Positions 1 through 7,919 of a stretch of 11,360 bases of DNA are shown here, piece by piece. Position 1 is the first letter of the stretch, and each line of letters opens with the position of its first letter. The translations under genes were made by a program, and so were the position numbers. The notes below the pieces were generated by a model. It was not told the origin of the DNA, made no database searches, and saw only the letters and a program-made list of their open reading frames with translations. Source of the DNA: Pelagophyceae sp. CCMP2097 (lineage: Eukaryota; Sar; Pelagophyceae); contig MU657488.1 of NCBI GenBank assembly GCA_026770575.1, forward strand, positions 15,867-27,226, in the 5' to 3' direction.

Positions 1-1
1 A

Positions 2-2460
2 GTGACTTCAACGAAATCGAGTTATCACATTGTACTGACAAATTATTTGATAAAGGACAAAGATGAACAAGCAATTGTTAAATTCATCGTGAAATCAATG
101 AATGAGGGTGAGGAGTCGTTTGACTGGAAGGTTTACACAAGTAACCGTGACATGAAATCCATTAATCAGAGTAAATTGGATGGACGGATTCAAGAAATCA
201 TTGAAGAGACGGACTTTAAGAAGCATATGATCACATGCTTTTTCGAGTCTGAATCGTTACCGATGCCGGATATTGATGAGGTGCTGCGTCACGAGATAGA
301 CCTTGATAGATCACATGAACCTTATGACTTATCGACACTGCCAAAACTTAATTAATCCTGCGATATTTTATTAGAATATGATAACATACTGCCCGAGGAT
401 ATATTGAGAATGTTGCCATTAGATCCAACTCAATATAGTCACTCTTACACGCATTTAATGGCACGTTTTTGTTATACGAATGGCATACCATATATAGATT
501 TTCTTAAGTGGCTTGAACAGAAGCATCTTGATTTATCGACAAACGTAACGAAACAGAAGAAGTGGGAGAAGGCTTGGAATCGAATCAATGAATATCCAAT
601 TGAAACCGCGACGTTGCGGAAGATGAAGAATGTGCTATGTTTATTTTATCCGCATTTGAGTCAAAATATCCATTTTAAACGTTTTAAAAACACTTTCGAG
701 TTTGATAAAAAAGATGTTGTAAAGGTTGATCGATTAAGCCAGAAGGAATTTATGACATTGGATAAATTAATTATTATCAATACGGGGATGGGTAGCGGTA
801 AAACCGAACAAACCGCCCAATATTTGAATAATAATAAACATTTATCTTTTATCTGGATAGCACCAAATCGTGCGCTTGGTCTAAATACACTTACCCGACT
901 CCAAGCGACAGGTATTGAAGTGGCACATTATCAAAAGTTTTCTACAAAAGATAAACAGGAAGGGGTTTTATTAAAGCAGAAAAACTTAATAATCGTTGTG
1001 AATTCATTAAATTATTTACCTGACAAGGAGTATGATATTGTGATCATAGACGAGATTGAGACAGTGGTTCATAAATTCGAAGGCACTTTTATGAAGAAAA
1101 AATACGAGAATTGGAAAGTTATCAAATTTGTCATCAAGAAATCTAAAAAAGTGATATTATTGGATGCTTTTACCACAACAAAAACAATACATTTGTTCAA
1201 GAATCTCCTCCCAGGAAGACGTGCGTCAATTATCGAACTCAATGTTGAAAAATCAACAAGAGATCTCACATATGTTTTAGATTCAAATCAGATAATTACT
1301 GACATTATAAAGGATTTGACTAACGACAAGAAAATATTCATTTATTATCCATTCAAAGAGTCTAAAAGCGAGATAAAGATGGCGGAATTTAGGGAACTCT
1401 TGGAAAATGAGACAAACAAACTCGGGAGACATTATAATGCAGACGTTGATGACAAACTAAAGAAGGATCTCTTGAACGTGAATGAAAATTGGAAAGATCT
1501 TAACTTTGTAATCACAAATAACATTATTACATGCGGAATCAATTATGACTCAAATGATGTAAAGTTTTACAAGGCATATATATTTGTCGCATCATTCTCC
1601 AACGCCCGCGATATCCTCCAAGTCTCATATCGATGCCGCACATTGACATCAAACAAAATTGATATATGTTATTTAAGAAATAGTGGAAGAACCGCCGCTT
1701 GGGAAAGAGATGATCTCGAATGTCCAATTTATGATAAATTAGTGGAGTCGATTATACTCGAACAAAAATCGCCATTACGAAAAACTATTCAATAAATGGC
1801 ATCAAAGGCTCATTATAAACAGGTTAAATGCGAGAAGGGGATTGAAGAGGATTTTGAAGCCGAAGTTAATAAATGTTGAAAAAATGTAACAACACATTGA
1901 GTTATATGAACGTTCTGGATATTGACAAATGGGAGGTCGAGATTATCGAGAAGAAGATGCTTGAATGTGAAGCGACTATGATCGAAAAGATGCAGGTTAA
2001 GAAATTCAATTTTAAAAATAATTTTGAAAAGCCTGAAATGTTTCAAAGCGATTTAGAACTTGCATGGGGATTACAACTAATGGAATTCTTCGACAAACTT
2101 CGAGATTTGAATATTGATAAAAATACTCTTTTTGAACGAATTGCGAAACTCAATGAGATGGATATTGAGAACACTGGTATTTTCCCGATGGATATAAAGA
2201 AAACGAAACTAACTGCCGAACTCATTGAAGCAATCTTCAAAACGTATACCTTCAAAAATTTGACAAAACCACCCGGTATTCAAAAAAAAATTCTAAAAGA
2301 AGTTTATAATACGCACTTTGTCAAGACAACTATAAACACTACATATTCAAAAACAAAGACATGTACATTTAGGACGGACCAAAGTGTAAACTATTGGTAT
2401 AGGTTTGTAAGAGACCATACTAAAAAGATTGAAGTCGAATGCGCATTTAGAGAGGATTAA
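2..2460 (+). pseudogene. Primase-helicase: AEP primase C-terminus plus UL9-like origin-binding SF2 helicase, broken
   Basis: Replication protein cut by the left edge. The first 117 codons look like the end of an archaeo-eukaryotic primase: SYHIVL near the start, then KVYTSNRDMKSINQSK (about 135-185), which fits the Asp-x-x-x-Tyr plus Lys region of that family. The helicase follows in the same frame: Walker A GMGSGKT (about 785-808), motif Ia APNRALG, motif II DEIE (1049-1060), LLDAFTT, motif V TNNIITCGINYD and motif VI QVSYRCR (1619-1639). This set matches the herpesvirus UL9/origin-binding helicase family, also known fused to AEP primases in some large DNA viruses. Breaks: in-frame TAA at 353-355 and 1793-1795, and a frame change in the A6 tract near 1879. 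The C-terminal segment (1873-2460) has no motif I recognise but follows directly, and family length supports one protein. The helicase call is firm; the primase call is weaker because its N-terminus is outside the window. Confidence 0.8.
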
Positions 2461-2549
2461 AATAAAATAAAATAATTTTTTATCATTTTAAATAAAAATG
2501 AATCGCGCTTGGTTACAATATAAGAATATATTTATTTATTATAATAAAT

Positions 2550-3701
2550 ATGGCATACGTTGTTAAACATGAATGGGCAAAAGTGTATACACCACACCAA
2601 AAATCTTTGATATCTCAAATCAATCGACTTATATCTGGAGTAGCAACCTGTGACACTTTAATCAAATCATCTACGCTTTCAAATAATGGGCTTGGTTATT
2701 TACTGGACATACCAGAAGTGTTACCCGCTATCCGTGTATTATCTGGAAGAAAACCACGTACTTCTCGCGCAAATAAATGAAAAGTTGAAGAAGTCGTTGA
2801 AGGAGTCGTTGAAGGAGTCGTTGAAGAAATCATTCCGACATTTTCGAAAATAGATAAAATCGAATGGGTTAAAACCTTCTATACAAATCCTTTGACTGTA
2901 AAAGCATATTTGAATATATTAGTCGACAAACCGAACCGTGACATCAATATACCAGATTTTAAAAGCAGTCTTGAATTGAACGACGAATTCTTTGATAAAA
3001 TAATTCTGTCAAAATATATCAAAATTTTTGTCAATTTCATGATTAAATATGTTCGAGAAAATAAATTAAATTCGTATTCGTTCTACTCTTCACTGTTGGA
3101 TAGGATGGAAACGATTAGAACGAATTATAACGACAACCAATTATTAAACAAGCGACGTGTTACCGATAAATTTGTCACAGATTGAATCGAGGTTTGATAT
3201 TCTATATGAAAAACAATAAAAATGAACGGTTTTTGGGAATGAGTTTTGAGAAGGTGTTAAATGCAGCAATAATTGTCGGGCTTTACATGCAAAATGCCGA
3301 CCGTGACGATATTGGCCATATTTTGATAAAACCAACTCAAATTAATAGCGAGATGAATTATTATGATGTTCAGACATTTTTTATTCAATCACATAAGACG
3401 TAAAAAACGCACGGTACTTTATCTGTCGATTTGATTGAACCCTCGGTATCTATTGTTCGAGGCGGTGAATGGGAAGATCAGCCAAAAAGTAACCGCCGTG
3501 TTCTCTAAGTTATTCGGATCTCATGTTACAATAAACTTGATTAGAAAAATCCATTCTTCAGATGCCTTTAGTAAATCGAACGATGAAGCAATTGCATGTG
3601 TAAATCGAATGGTTCATGACTTGAAAACGTCACTCGAATTTCATCAACGAAAACCAGTAACCCAAGCAATCGACTGGTTCGAGCGGAAATATGAAAAATA
3701 A
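2550..3701 (+). pseudogene. Tyrosine recombinase (integrase), broken and with catalytic Tyr replaced
   Basis: Probable integrase of the virus. An N-terminal part (ATG 2550) carries a Val/Glu repeat linker (2784-2828) and then a helical core-binding-like region with NPLTVKAYL. The catalytic domain shows a first Arg box LYMQNADRDDI (Arg codon 3302-3304), a beta-strand region with SHKT then KTHG (about 3390-3412) like the KTxKTYG of viral recombinases, the second Arg box VTINLIRKIH (Arg 3543-3545) and MVHDLKTSLEFH (His 3615-3617). Nine residues after that His, where the nucleophilic Tyr belongs, stands His (3642-3644), next to Phe. Breaks: in-frame TGA 2778-2780, a frame change near 3180, in-frame TAA 3401-3403 and a frame change near 3430. 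The first 77 codons are unrecognised and could be a separate small gene that only shares the frame. The family call rests on ordered motifs and is fairly secure. Confidence 0.75.
2784..2828 (+). repeat. 12-bp tandem repeat in recombinase linker
   Basis: The unit gtcgttgaagga occurs at 2793-2804 and 2805-2816, with a one-base variant at 2817-2828 and a shortened unit at 2784-2792. It encodes an alternating Val/Glu/Gly stretch. The period is a multiple of three, so it would keep the frame and looks like a low-complexity linker grown by slippage. Confidence 0.85.
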
Positions 3702-3716
3702 AATCGTTATATATAT

Positions 3717-3849
3717 ATGTCAAAAACAAACAAACAAATTAAAACGGATATTCAATTTCATATAGAATACGGGAGTTCTACAATATATTTTTAAAGACTC
3801 TTCCGAACCAATTAAAGACTCTTTCGAACCAATTAAAGAATCTTCCTAA
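3717..3849 (+). pseudogene. Short ORF remnant with 21-bp tandem repeats
   Basis: An ATG at 3717, just after a TATATATA run, opens 25 codons (starting MSKTNKQIK) that end at TAA 3792-3794. One frame over, the next 18 codons read as an acidic repeat (DSSEPIK, DSFEPIK), ending at TAA 3847-3849. A single-base frame change in the T run near 3787-3792 would make it one small acidic protein. A third frame through the same repeats reads as Leu/Asn-rich, so the coding frame is not certain. No family is recognised. It may be a small viral gene or simply AT-rich spacer with a repeat. Confidence 0.25.
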
Positions 3850-3850
3850 C
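3791..3850. repeat. 21-bp imperfect tandem repeat, about three copies
   Basis: Units starting ttaaagact at 3791-3811 and 3812-3832 differ at one position, and a third, shorter and more diverged copy runs 3833-3850. The period is a multiple of three, which fits a former coding repeat. Confidence 0.85.
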
Positions 3851-3852
3851 TA

Positions 3853-3879
3853 TTTTTTTATATATTTGAATGTATATAT
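3853..3879 (+). promoter_or_regulatory. AT-rich upstream motif shared with the capsid gene
   Basis: The 16 bases tttttttatatatttg at 3853-3868 lie 11 bases before the ATG at 3880. The identical 16-mer lies 8 bases before the capsid ATG at 7920. The position and exact identity suggest a viral promoter element. In such AT-rich DNA chance cannot be excluded. Confidence 0.45.
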
Positions 3880-4238
3880 ATGATTGATGATTCGGAAGAG
3901 TTAAAAACTGTACCTGTAGTTAAACCTTTGATTTTAAAAAAAAATAAAAACCAAGAAGTATTAAACAATTGGAGAATGACAAACGGCTTGCGATTTGGTA
4001 TAAAAAAGCCATGAAATTGAGGGGTCTGTTGATGAACCAATTGAAAAAAATCAAACCTGTTAAGAAAACTGTTAAAACCCCAGTTGAAACTCCAATTCAA
4101 CCCCCCGTTGAAAAAAATAAACCTCTTGCAAAACAACTTGCAAAACCTGTTTTGAAAAGAATCAAAAAGAAGATTGAATATTATTCAGATTCTGATGATT
4201 CTGAAGAGGAGGAAGAAAAAATTATTTATTTAAAATAA
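3880..4238 (+). pseudogene. Small Lys/Pro-rich basic protein with acidic tail, frame-broken
   Basis: The ATG at 3880 starts an acidic N-terminus (MIDDSEELK). After the A9 tract (3936-3944) the reading has to change frame, at roughly 3948-3970, and the second frame runs to TAA 4236-4238. That part is strongly basic (MKLRGLLMNQLKKIKPVKK), then Pro/Lys/Thr-rich (PVETPIQPPVEKNKP), and ends with an acidic cluster DSDDSEEEEEK followed by IIYLK. Small proteins with this mix of a basic middle, a Pro-rich linker and an Asp/Glu run before a hydrophobic end are common in polinton-like viruses and may bind DNA or assemble in the virion. That role is inference from composition. It converges with the minus-strand membrane-protein gene, with a hairpin between them. 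Confidence 0.5.
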
Positions 4239-4253
4239 AAAGATAAAGACGCG

Positions 4254-4275
4254 TGTTGAAAATCATTATTCAACA
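4254..4275. terminator. Hairpin between convergent genes
   Basis: TGTTGAA (4254-4260) and TTCAACA (4269-4275) form a perfect 7-bp stem with an 8-base loop, 16 bases after the stop of the basic-protein gene and facing the end of the minus-strand gene at 4308. Hairpins at 3' ends mark mRNA ends in mimivirus-type giant viruses and their virophages. That this one acts so is inference. Confidence 0.45.
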
Positions 4276-4307
4276 AATGAAAATAATCAAACAAATAATA
4301 CACATTT

Positions 4308-4529
4308 TCAATTTAACTTATTTAAAAGTTGATTATCGCTCACATTGAGTGACAGTTCAACTGCGTTCTCTTCACTTAATGGTGACCGTTTGATGGACAT
4401 GCCGCAACAATCTATTTCAGTACAGCGTGAAGATAATATGTGTCTCATTGTACCAAGGTATAATATCCCACATAAACCCAAAATTACAATAACGGTCGAT
4501 GTTTTTTCTTGTGTATTTAGAAGGGTCAT
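4308..4529 (-). CDS. Small single-pass membrane protein with Cys-rich juxtamembrane segment
   Basis: 73 codons with an ATG start on the minus strand. Residues about 12-28 (STVIVILGLCGILYLG) form one hydrophobic segment long enough to span a membrane. It is followed by a basic stretch and a Cys cluster (Cys36, Cys41, Cys42; the run CTEIDCCGMSIKR) and a polar tail. As I recall, short proteins with one membrane segment, then C..(I/V).CC/CW and an I-K/E-R motif, recur in polinton-like viruses, but I cannot name a family. It is divergent from the packaging ATPase with a 29-bp spacer. It is the only gene here without a visible break. The overlapping plus-strand reading frame (4345-4554) has no such pattern, so I prefer this strand. 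Confidence 0.6.
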   Translation of the reverse strand: MTLLNTQEKTSTVIVILGLCGILYLGTMRHILSSRCTEIDCCGMSIKRSPLSEENAVELSLNVSDNQLLNKLN

Positions 4530-4558
4530 ATATTTTATAAAATATAAAAATTAATAAT
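4530..4558. promoter_or_regulatory. Bidirectional promoter between membrane protein and ATPase
   Basis: This 29-bp spacer separates two divergent ATGs. It opens with a perfect 16-bp palindrome, atattttataaaatat (4530-4545), whose core TTTATAAA (4534-4541) reads as a TATA-like box on both strands. The spacer length equals that of the other divergent pair (6442-6470), and the TTTATAAA core recurs there. Confidence 0.55.
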
Positions 4559-5339
4559 ATGAAGATAGAAGTTATAACAAAAAAAGACAACAAAAAAGTT
4601 GATTTGATGAAGCAATCCGCCGATAGTTCATTAAAATTTTACGACCTCAAACAAAAGAAATACAAGGATGTTGATTGGCTACATAAAAATCATTTTTTTT
4701 TTAATAAAGCCTCGGTGATTTTGCTTTAGGGGTGACCGGATCTGGAAAATCTTCTTTAGCCGTTTCGCTGTTGACCTCTATGAAACATAGGATCTATGCA
4801 CAGGTCTTTGACGAGATTATAGTCAGTATACCAGAATGTAAATCGGCTTGATCATAAAAAACCCGTTCGAAACATTGAACGATAGCAATATTTTTCACTG
4901 TGTAGACAAAGACGTTTTGTCCCATGTCAAAAATACATGTGAGAAGAATGCGATGGAAGGAAAGGATACAGCATTTTTTATCGACGATGGAGCATCGGAT
5001 TTGAAGGATAAAAAAGTTTTGAAATTGTTCAATAATTTAATTTGTCGGCGCAGACATTATCGATTGACATTATTCATATCACTTCAATGTCAAACGCAAC
5101 TCAGTTTGAGTGCTCGACAACTTGTGAACGTAGTCATTAATTTTAATAGCAATAATATTGAAAGAATTAAAATGTTTCATTCTGAATATATGAACAATAT
5201 AACTTTAGTCGATTATAAAGAATTATTGAAAAAAATATATAACAACAAAGGTGACTTTTTCGCAATTAAGATGGAGACGCCTAGGAAGTATTTTCATAAC
5301 TTCGATCAGAATTCAATCAACGTATCTGACGAAAAATGA
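4559..5339 (+). pseudogene. A32-like DNA-packaging ATPase (FtsK-HerA superfamily), broken
   Basis: Motor that would pump the genome into the preformed capsid. The reading starts at ATG 4559 (MKIEVITKKDNKK), giving about 260 codons in total, normal for this family in small double-jelly-roll viruses. It passes through three frames: 4559 to about 4710, then about 4710 to 4848, then 4848 to TGA 5337-5339. Walker A is GVTGSGKSS (4729-4755), followed by VFDEIIVSIPEC, typical of viral packaging ATPases. Walker B is AFFIDDGA (4971-4994, Asp at 4983-4988). The later QTQLSLSARQL fits the polar sensor region. The first frame change lies shortly after a T10 run at 4693-4702, the second near 4848. The missing continuity means it cannot be functional as read. 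The family assignment is secure from the ordered motifs and the neighbouring capsid genes. Confidence 0.85.
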
Positions 5340-5360
5340 AAATATATATAGATTCTACTT

Positions 5361-5810
5361 ATGGAAATATATAACCACGCAGATACGATGGAACGATTAT
5401 TTTCATTAAATTTCAGAAGAGAAAAAAACGAAAGATTTGAGTACACTCACATTTATGAAAATCACGGTTAATTCGGAAAACCAATAGAAGTCAAACAAAA
5501 TCCATCTAAACCACTACTCTTGGAAAGACCGGATTTAGACGACGACGATCTCACGGAAGTGTATGATGAAAATACAGGGGATGTTGACAATGCAGTTTCA
5601 GAAGAATAAGTACGGGAACCGATGACTCCAGTCGAGGCATCTCTTTTAATTTCAGATCGAACAATTGATATTGTTTTTATAGAGACTAGTTCAAAACAAT
5701 TCAAAGCATCGCTGGCGGAATTAATCAGCATTTCAGAAATGCTTGACATACCATTTCCAGTTACTAATAAAAATCGATTCACGAGAAAGTATTCCGAACT
5801 TTCTTTTTGA
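5361..5810 (+). pseudogene. Unrecognised acidic protein with two in-frame stops
   Basis: A single frame of 149 sense codons from ATG 5361 to TGA 5808-5810, interrupted only by TAA at 5469-5471 and 5607-5609. The N-terminal part is mixed polar (MEIYNHADTMERLFSL), the middle is acidic (RPDLDDDDLTEVYDENTG) and the C-terminal part looks folded (ISDRTIDIVFIE and LAELISISEMLDIPFP). The steady frame through both stops and the coding-like composition support one gene. I recognise no family. It sits between the ATPase and the convergent lipase-like gene. Its upstream region has ATATATATAGATTCTA a few bases before the ATG, in line with the AT-rich starts of neighbouring genes. An antisense frame (5468-5782) is open but Ser-rich, as expected opposite acidic codons. 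Confidence 0.5.
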
Positions 5811-5858
5811 CGAGGAAATTTTTACTTTTTGATAAAGGTCAGCGCGCTAGTAGATAAG

Positions 5859-6441
5859 TTATGGGATTACAAAAATCTCGAAGTCATGAGAGTTCGATGA
5901 AGTTAAGTCAAGAAAAAATAAGGTTTCATTTTGGGTTGGAATCAGATTACTCAATGTTGATATTGGTTCGTAGCGAGTAGTGAAATTATAGATTTTTGAA
6001 GTAGAAGTATCGTTATTTACATACTGTTTAATTGAACGTTGGAAATCGTAGTATGGGTTCCCTCCCGCCGCATAGGTATAGGTCGCAAACACCTCATTAT
6101 TTTTAGCTTTATTTTTGGCCACTGTGCCACCTTGGGAGTATCCAGTTACTACGATTTCCTTGTTTGGGTAAGTTTTTTTTTACCTGTTAAAATTTTTGAT
6201 TGGCTTGAATAAATCTGTCAGAATCGACATTATCTCCAGTAAGAATTTCAAAGTTTGTATACATGTCGTTTATATTCCTCGGGTCCGTTGGACGATATGA
6301 GATGTAAACATATTGATCATCTTCGTAGTCTTTTAATCGCCGATCTGAAAACAGTGTATTTTTTTTTAAATTGGGCGGAGTTACATTTTAAAATGCTGCG
6401 CGTGACAAAAAAGATGTGTTTTTTCTAAGATTGGCATCCAT
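5859..6441 (-). pseudogene. Class 3 lipase-like alpha/beta hydrolase, broken
   Basis: Minus-strand gene starting at ATG 6441-6439 (MDANLRKNTSF). About residues 44-64 read YVYISYRPTDPRNINDMYTN, matching the YRGT-D...D..TN oxyanion region of class 3 lipases, with Pro replacing the usual Gly (YRPT, 6297-6286). After a frame change comes KEIVVTGYSQGGTVA: the nucleophile elbow GYSQGG lies at 6143-6126 with Ser at 6137-6135. Downstream, YEPIS (Glu 5969-5967) takes the place of the acidic DPVS residue, and His at 5888-5886 (SHDFEIF) could complete a triad. Breaks: in-frame TAA at 6390-6388 and 6189-6187, and a frame change in an A9 run (plus-strand T9 6173-6181). Lipases occur in some virophages and polinton-like viruses, perhaps aiding entry or exit across membranes; that role is inference. 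It shares a 29-bp spacer with the penton-like gene. Confidence 0.72.
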
Positions 6442-6470
6442 TTCTGTTATTTTTTATAAATTTAAGATGT
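6442..6470. promoter_or_regulatory. Bidirectional promoter between lipase-like and penton-like genes
   Basis: A 29-bp AT-rich spacer separates two divergent ATGs. It contains TTTATAAA at 6453-6460, the same core found in the other divergent spacer of exactly 29 bp. The TATA-like box lies about 16 bases from the penton ATG. Confidence 0.5.
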
Positions 6471-7408
6471 ATGGAAGATATAAGCGTGTATCTAGAAAGC
6501 AAAAACGCCGACGAAATTCAGAACGGCCACTTCAAATTTAATGTATTCCCTGACATAATAATTCCTGAACACTATGAAGCAAGCCTATATATAAAATCGT
6601 TCTCATGCCTCAACAGTATTTTGAATATACCTGATGATACAGTTGTAAGTTATAAACTATTATCTAACGATGGAATTCGTGAACATTCCTTCTTGTTTTT
6701 GAAGGGGTCGTATAATGCAGGAGACCTTGTCACTCGTTTGAATGAAGGGTTTGATAAACAAAACGAAAGTAATTTTGGAACTATTCTGATATCCTTCGAT
6801 CCGTCAACTTTAAAATTTCGTATTGAGCAAAAAACAAATAATTTGGCATCTTTCACTATCTTGGAAAGTTCCGTCTGGGCACTTTTGAATATAATAGCGC
6901 AAGTGTATAAGTCGATTGCAATCAGCGGAAGTTCGTGCGATTTACAGGAGAATCAACATAACCTAAACATATCCATAAGAGAGACCAGTCCAAATGAACG
7001 AACAAATAGCACTATCATCCATCGCTGTGCAAAAGTGGAAATTCTCAATGAGTTTGGTTCGTATATTTTTTTTATAATGCACTTGAACCAATTATGCACA
7101 GCCATATTAGACATCATTCAACTAATCAATTCACAATATCTCTGCACCTCGACGATGGGAGTGTATTTATACCCGATCGATATCAAATCACAATTGTAAT
7201 TCAATTTAAATATGCAAAAAGAGAACATCGAATAAATAAAATAATCGATTCCATGTTTCATCTATACAAGAAGACACAGTTAGACGTTCATGAGATAGAT
7301 AGAGACGATTCATTTCATGGAAAAACTGATATATTAAGTAGACCTGAGTTAAATTGCCATTTTCCATTTTCAAAAAACATAAATTTAGGGAAAGTACCAG
7401 GTCGCTAA
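6471..7408 (+). pseudogene. Penton-like minor capsid protein, frameshifted
   Basis: About 312 codons in two frames: ATG 6471 to about 7072, then the second frame to TAA 7406-7408. The change falls at a T8 run (7066-7073). The start, MEDISVYLESKNADEIQNG followed by FKFNVFPDIIIPEHYEASLY, resembles the minor capsid (penton) proteins of polinton-like viruses and virophages, whose N-terminus reads as F-x-V-x-hydrophobic, then an aromatic-containing E-A/V-A-L strand. The C-terminal half has beta-rich segments such as FTISLHLDDGSVFIPDRY and ITIVIQFKYAK, consistent with a jelly roll. A single jelly roll sits at the capsid five-fold vertex in this group. It lies just upstream of the capsid gene, as expected for a morphogenesis block. 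The assignment rests on pattern and place, not on a catalytic motif, so it is moderate. Confidence 0.6.
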
Positions 7409-7432
7409 AAAAATATATATATATAAAATATT

Positions 7433-7862
7433 ATGTTTCCTAAAACTCGTGAAGAGATAATAGCTCACCAACAGCGCATGCGTTTAAAACTTTTTACAAC
7501 CGTCATAGCACCAAATCGTATATATACTGTAGACAATCGAACTAATAAAGAAATCTTACAAAGAAGTGTTCCTAAAAGTACCATAATGAAAAATCAAAAA
7601 ATAAAAAAATAAACCCAAAAAAAGAAATGACATAGCACAAAAAGTTGGAAAGTTTTAAAAAGCGTTGGTTCTGGACTCAAAAACAGTTTCAGAAGCCACA
7701 ACCTTATAAAATCCTGAGTTGGTTGAATATACTACCCCTCTTTATTTGGGAGGCGAGATCTTAAAAGATACTGGGAATTTCATTCAAAAAGCAGATACAT
7801 TTTTAAAAAAAGTTGAAAAAAAGGAATCGAAAAAATCAAATTGTCAGATATTAAAAAAGTAA
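7433..7862 (+). pseudogene. Broken small basic protein upstream of the capsid gene
   Basis: ATG 7433 opens 59 codons, basic and Gln/Arg-rich at the start (MFPKTREEIIAHQQRMRLK), ending at TAA 7610-7612. Two further coding-looking pieces follow in changing frames: around 7605-7700 a Lys/Gly-rich amphipathic piece (KSVGSGLKNSF), and 7710-7862 (starting NPELVEYTTPLYLGGEIL, ending with a Lys-rich tail). The pieces are separated by stops and probable frame changes in A/T runs, so I treat them as one degraded gene. The Gly-Leu-Lys amphipathic piece recalls the small membrane-active or cement proteins next to penton and capsid genes in related viruses, but this is a guess from composition. Two separate small genes are equally possible. 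A TATATATATATA run lies just before the ATG. Confidence 0.4.
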
Positions 7863-7895
7863 AAAAAAACTTCCCGTTCAATATTGAAAAACTTC

Positions 7896-7919
7896 TTTTT
7901 TTATATATTTGCTCTATAT
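7896..7919 (+). promoter_or_regulatory. Capsid gene upstream motif
   Basis: Tttttttatatatttg at 7896-7911 is identical to 3853-3868 upstream of the basic-protein gene. It is followed by gctctatat and the ATG at 7920. TCTA in AT-rich DNA directly before the start is reminiscent of late promoters in mimivirus-group viruses and their virophages; that link is inference. Confidence 0.45.

Noticed and set aside
1069..2255. Minus-strand frames inside the helicase region
   Set aside because: They lie opposite a strand with ordered helicase motifs and show only low-complexity hydrophobic or Ser/Phe-rich translations.
4345..4554. Plus-strand 69-codon frame opposite the membrane protein
   Set aside because: It has no recognisable pattern, while the minus strand gives a clean membrane segment and Cys motif and a symmetric divergent promoter.
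5468..5782. Open 104-codon frame on the minus strand
   Set aside because: It is Ser-rich, mirrors the acidic codons of the plus-strand gene at 5361-5810 and has no motif. The plus strand keeps one frame across two stops with coding-like composition.
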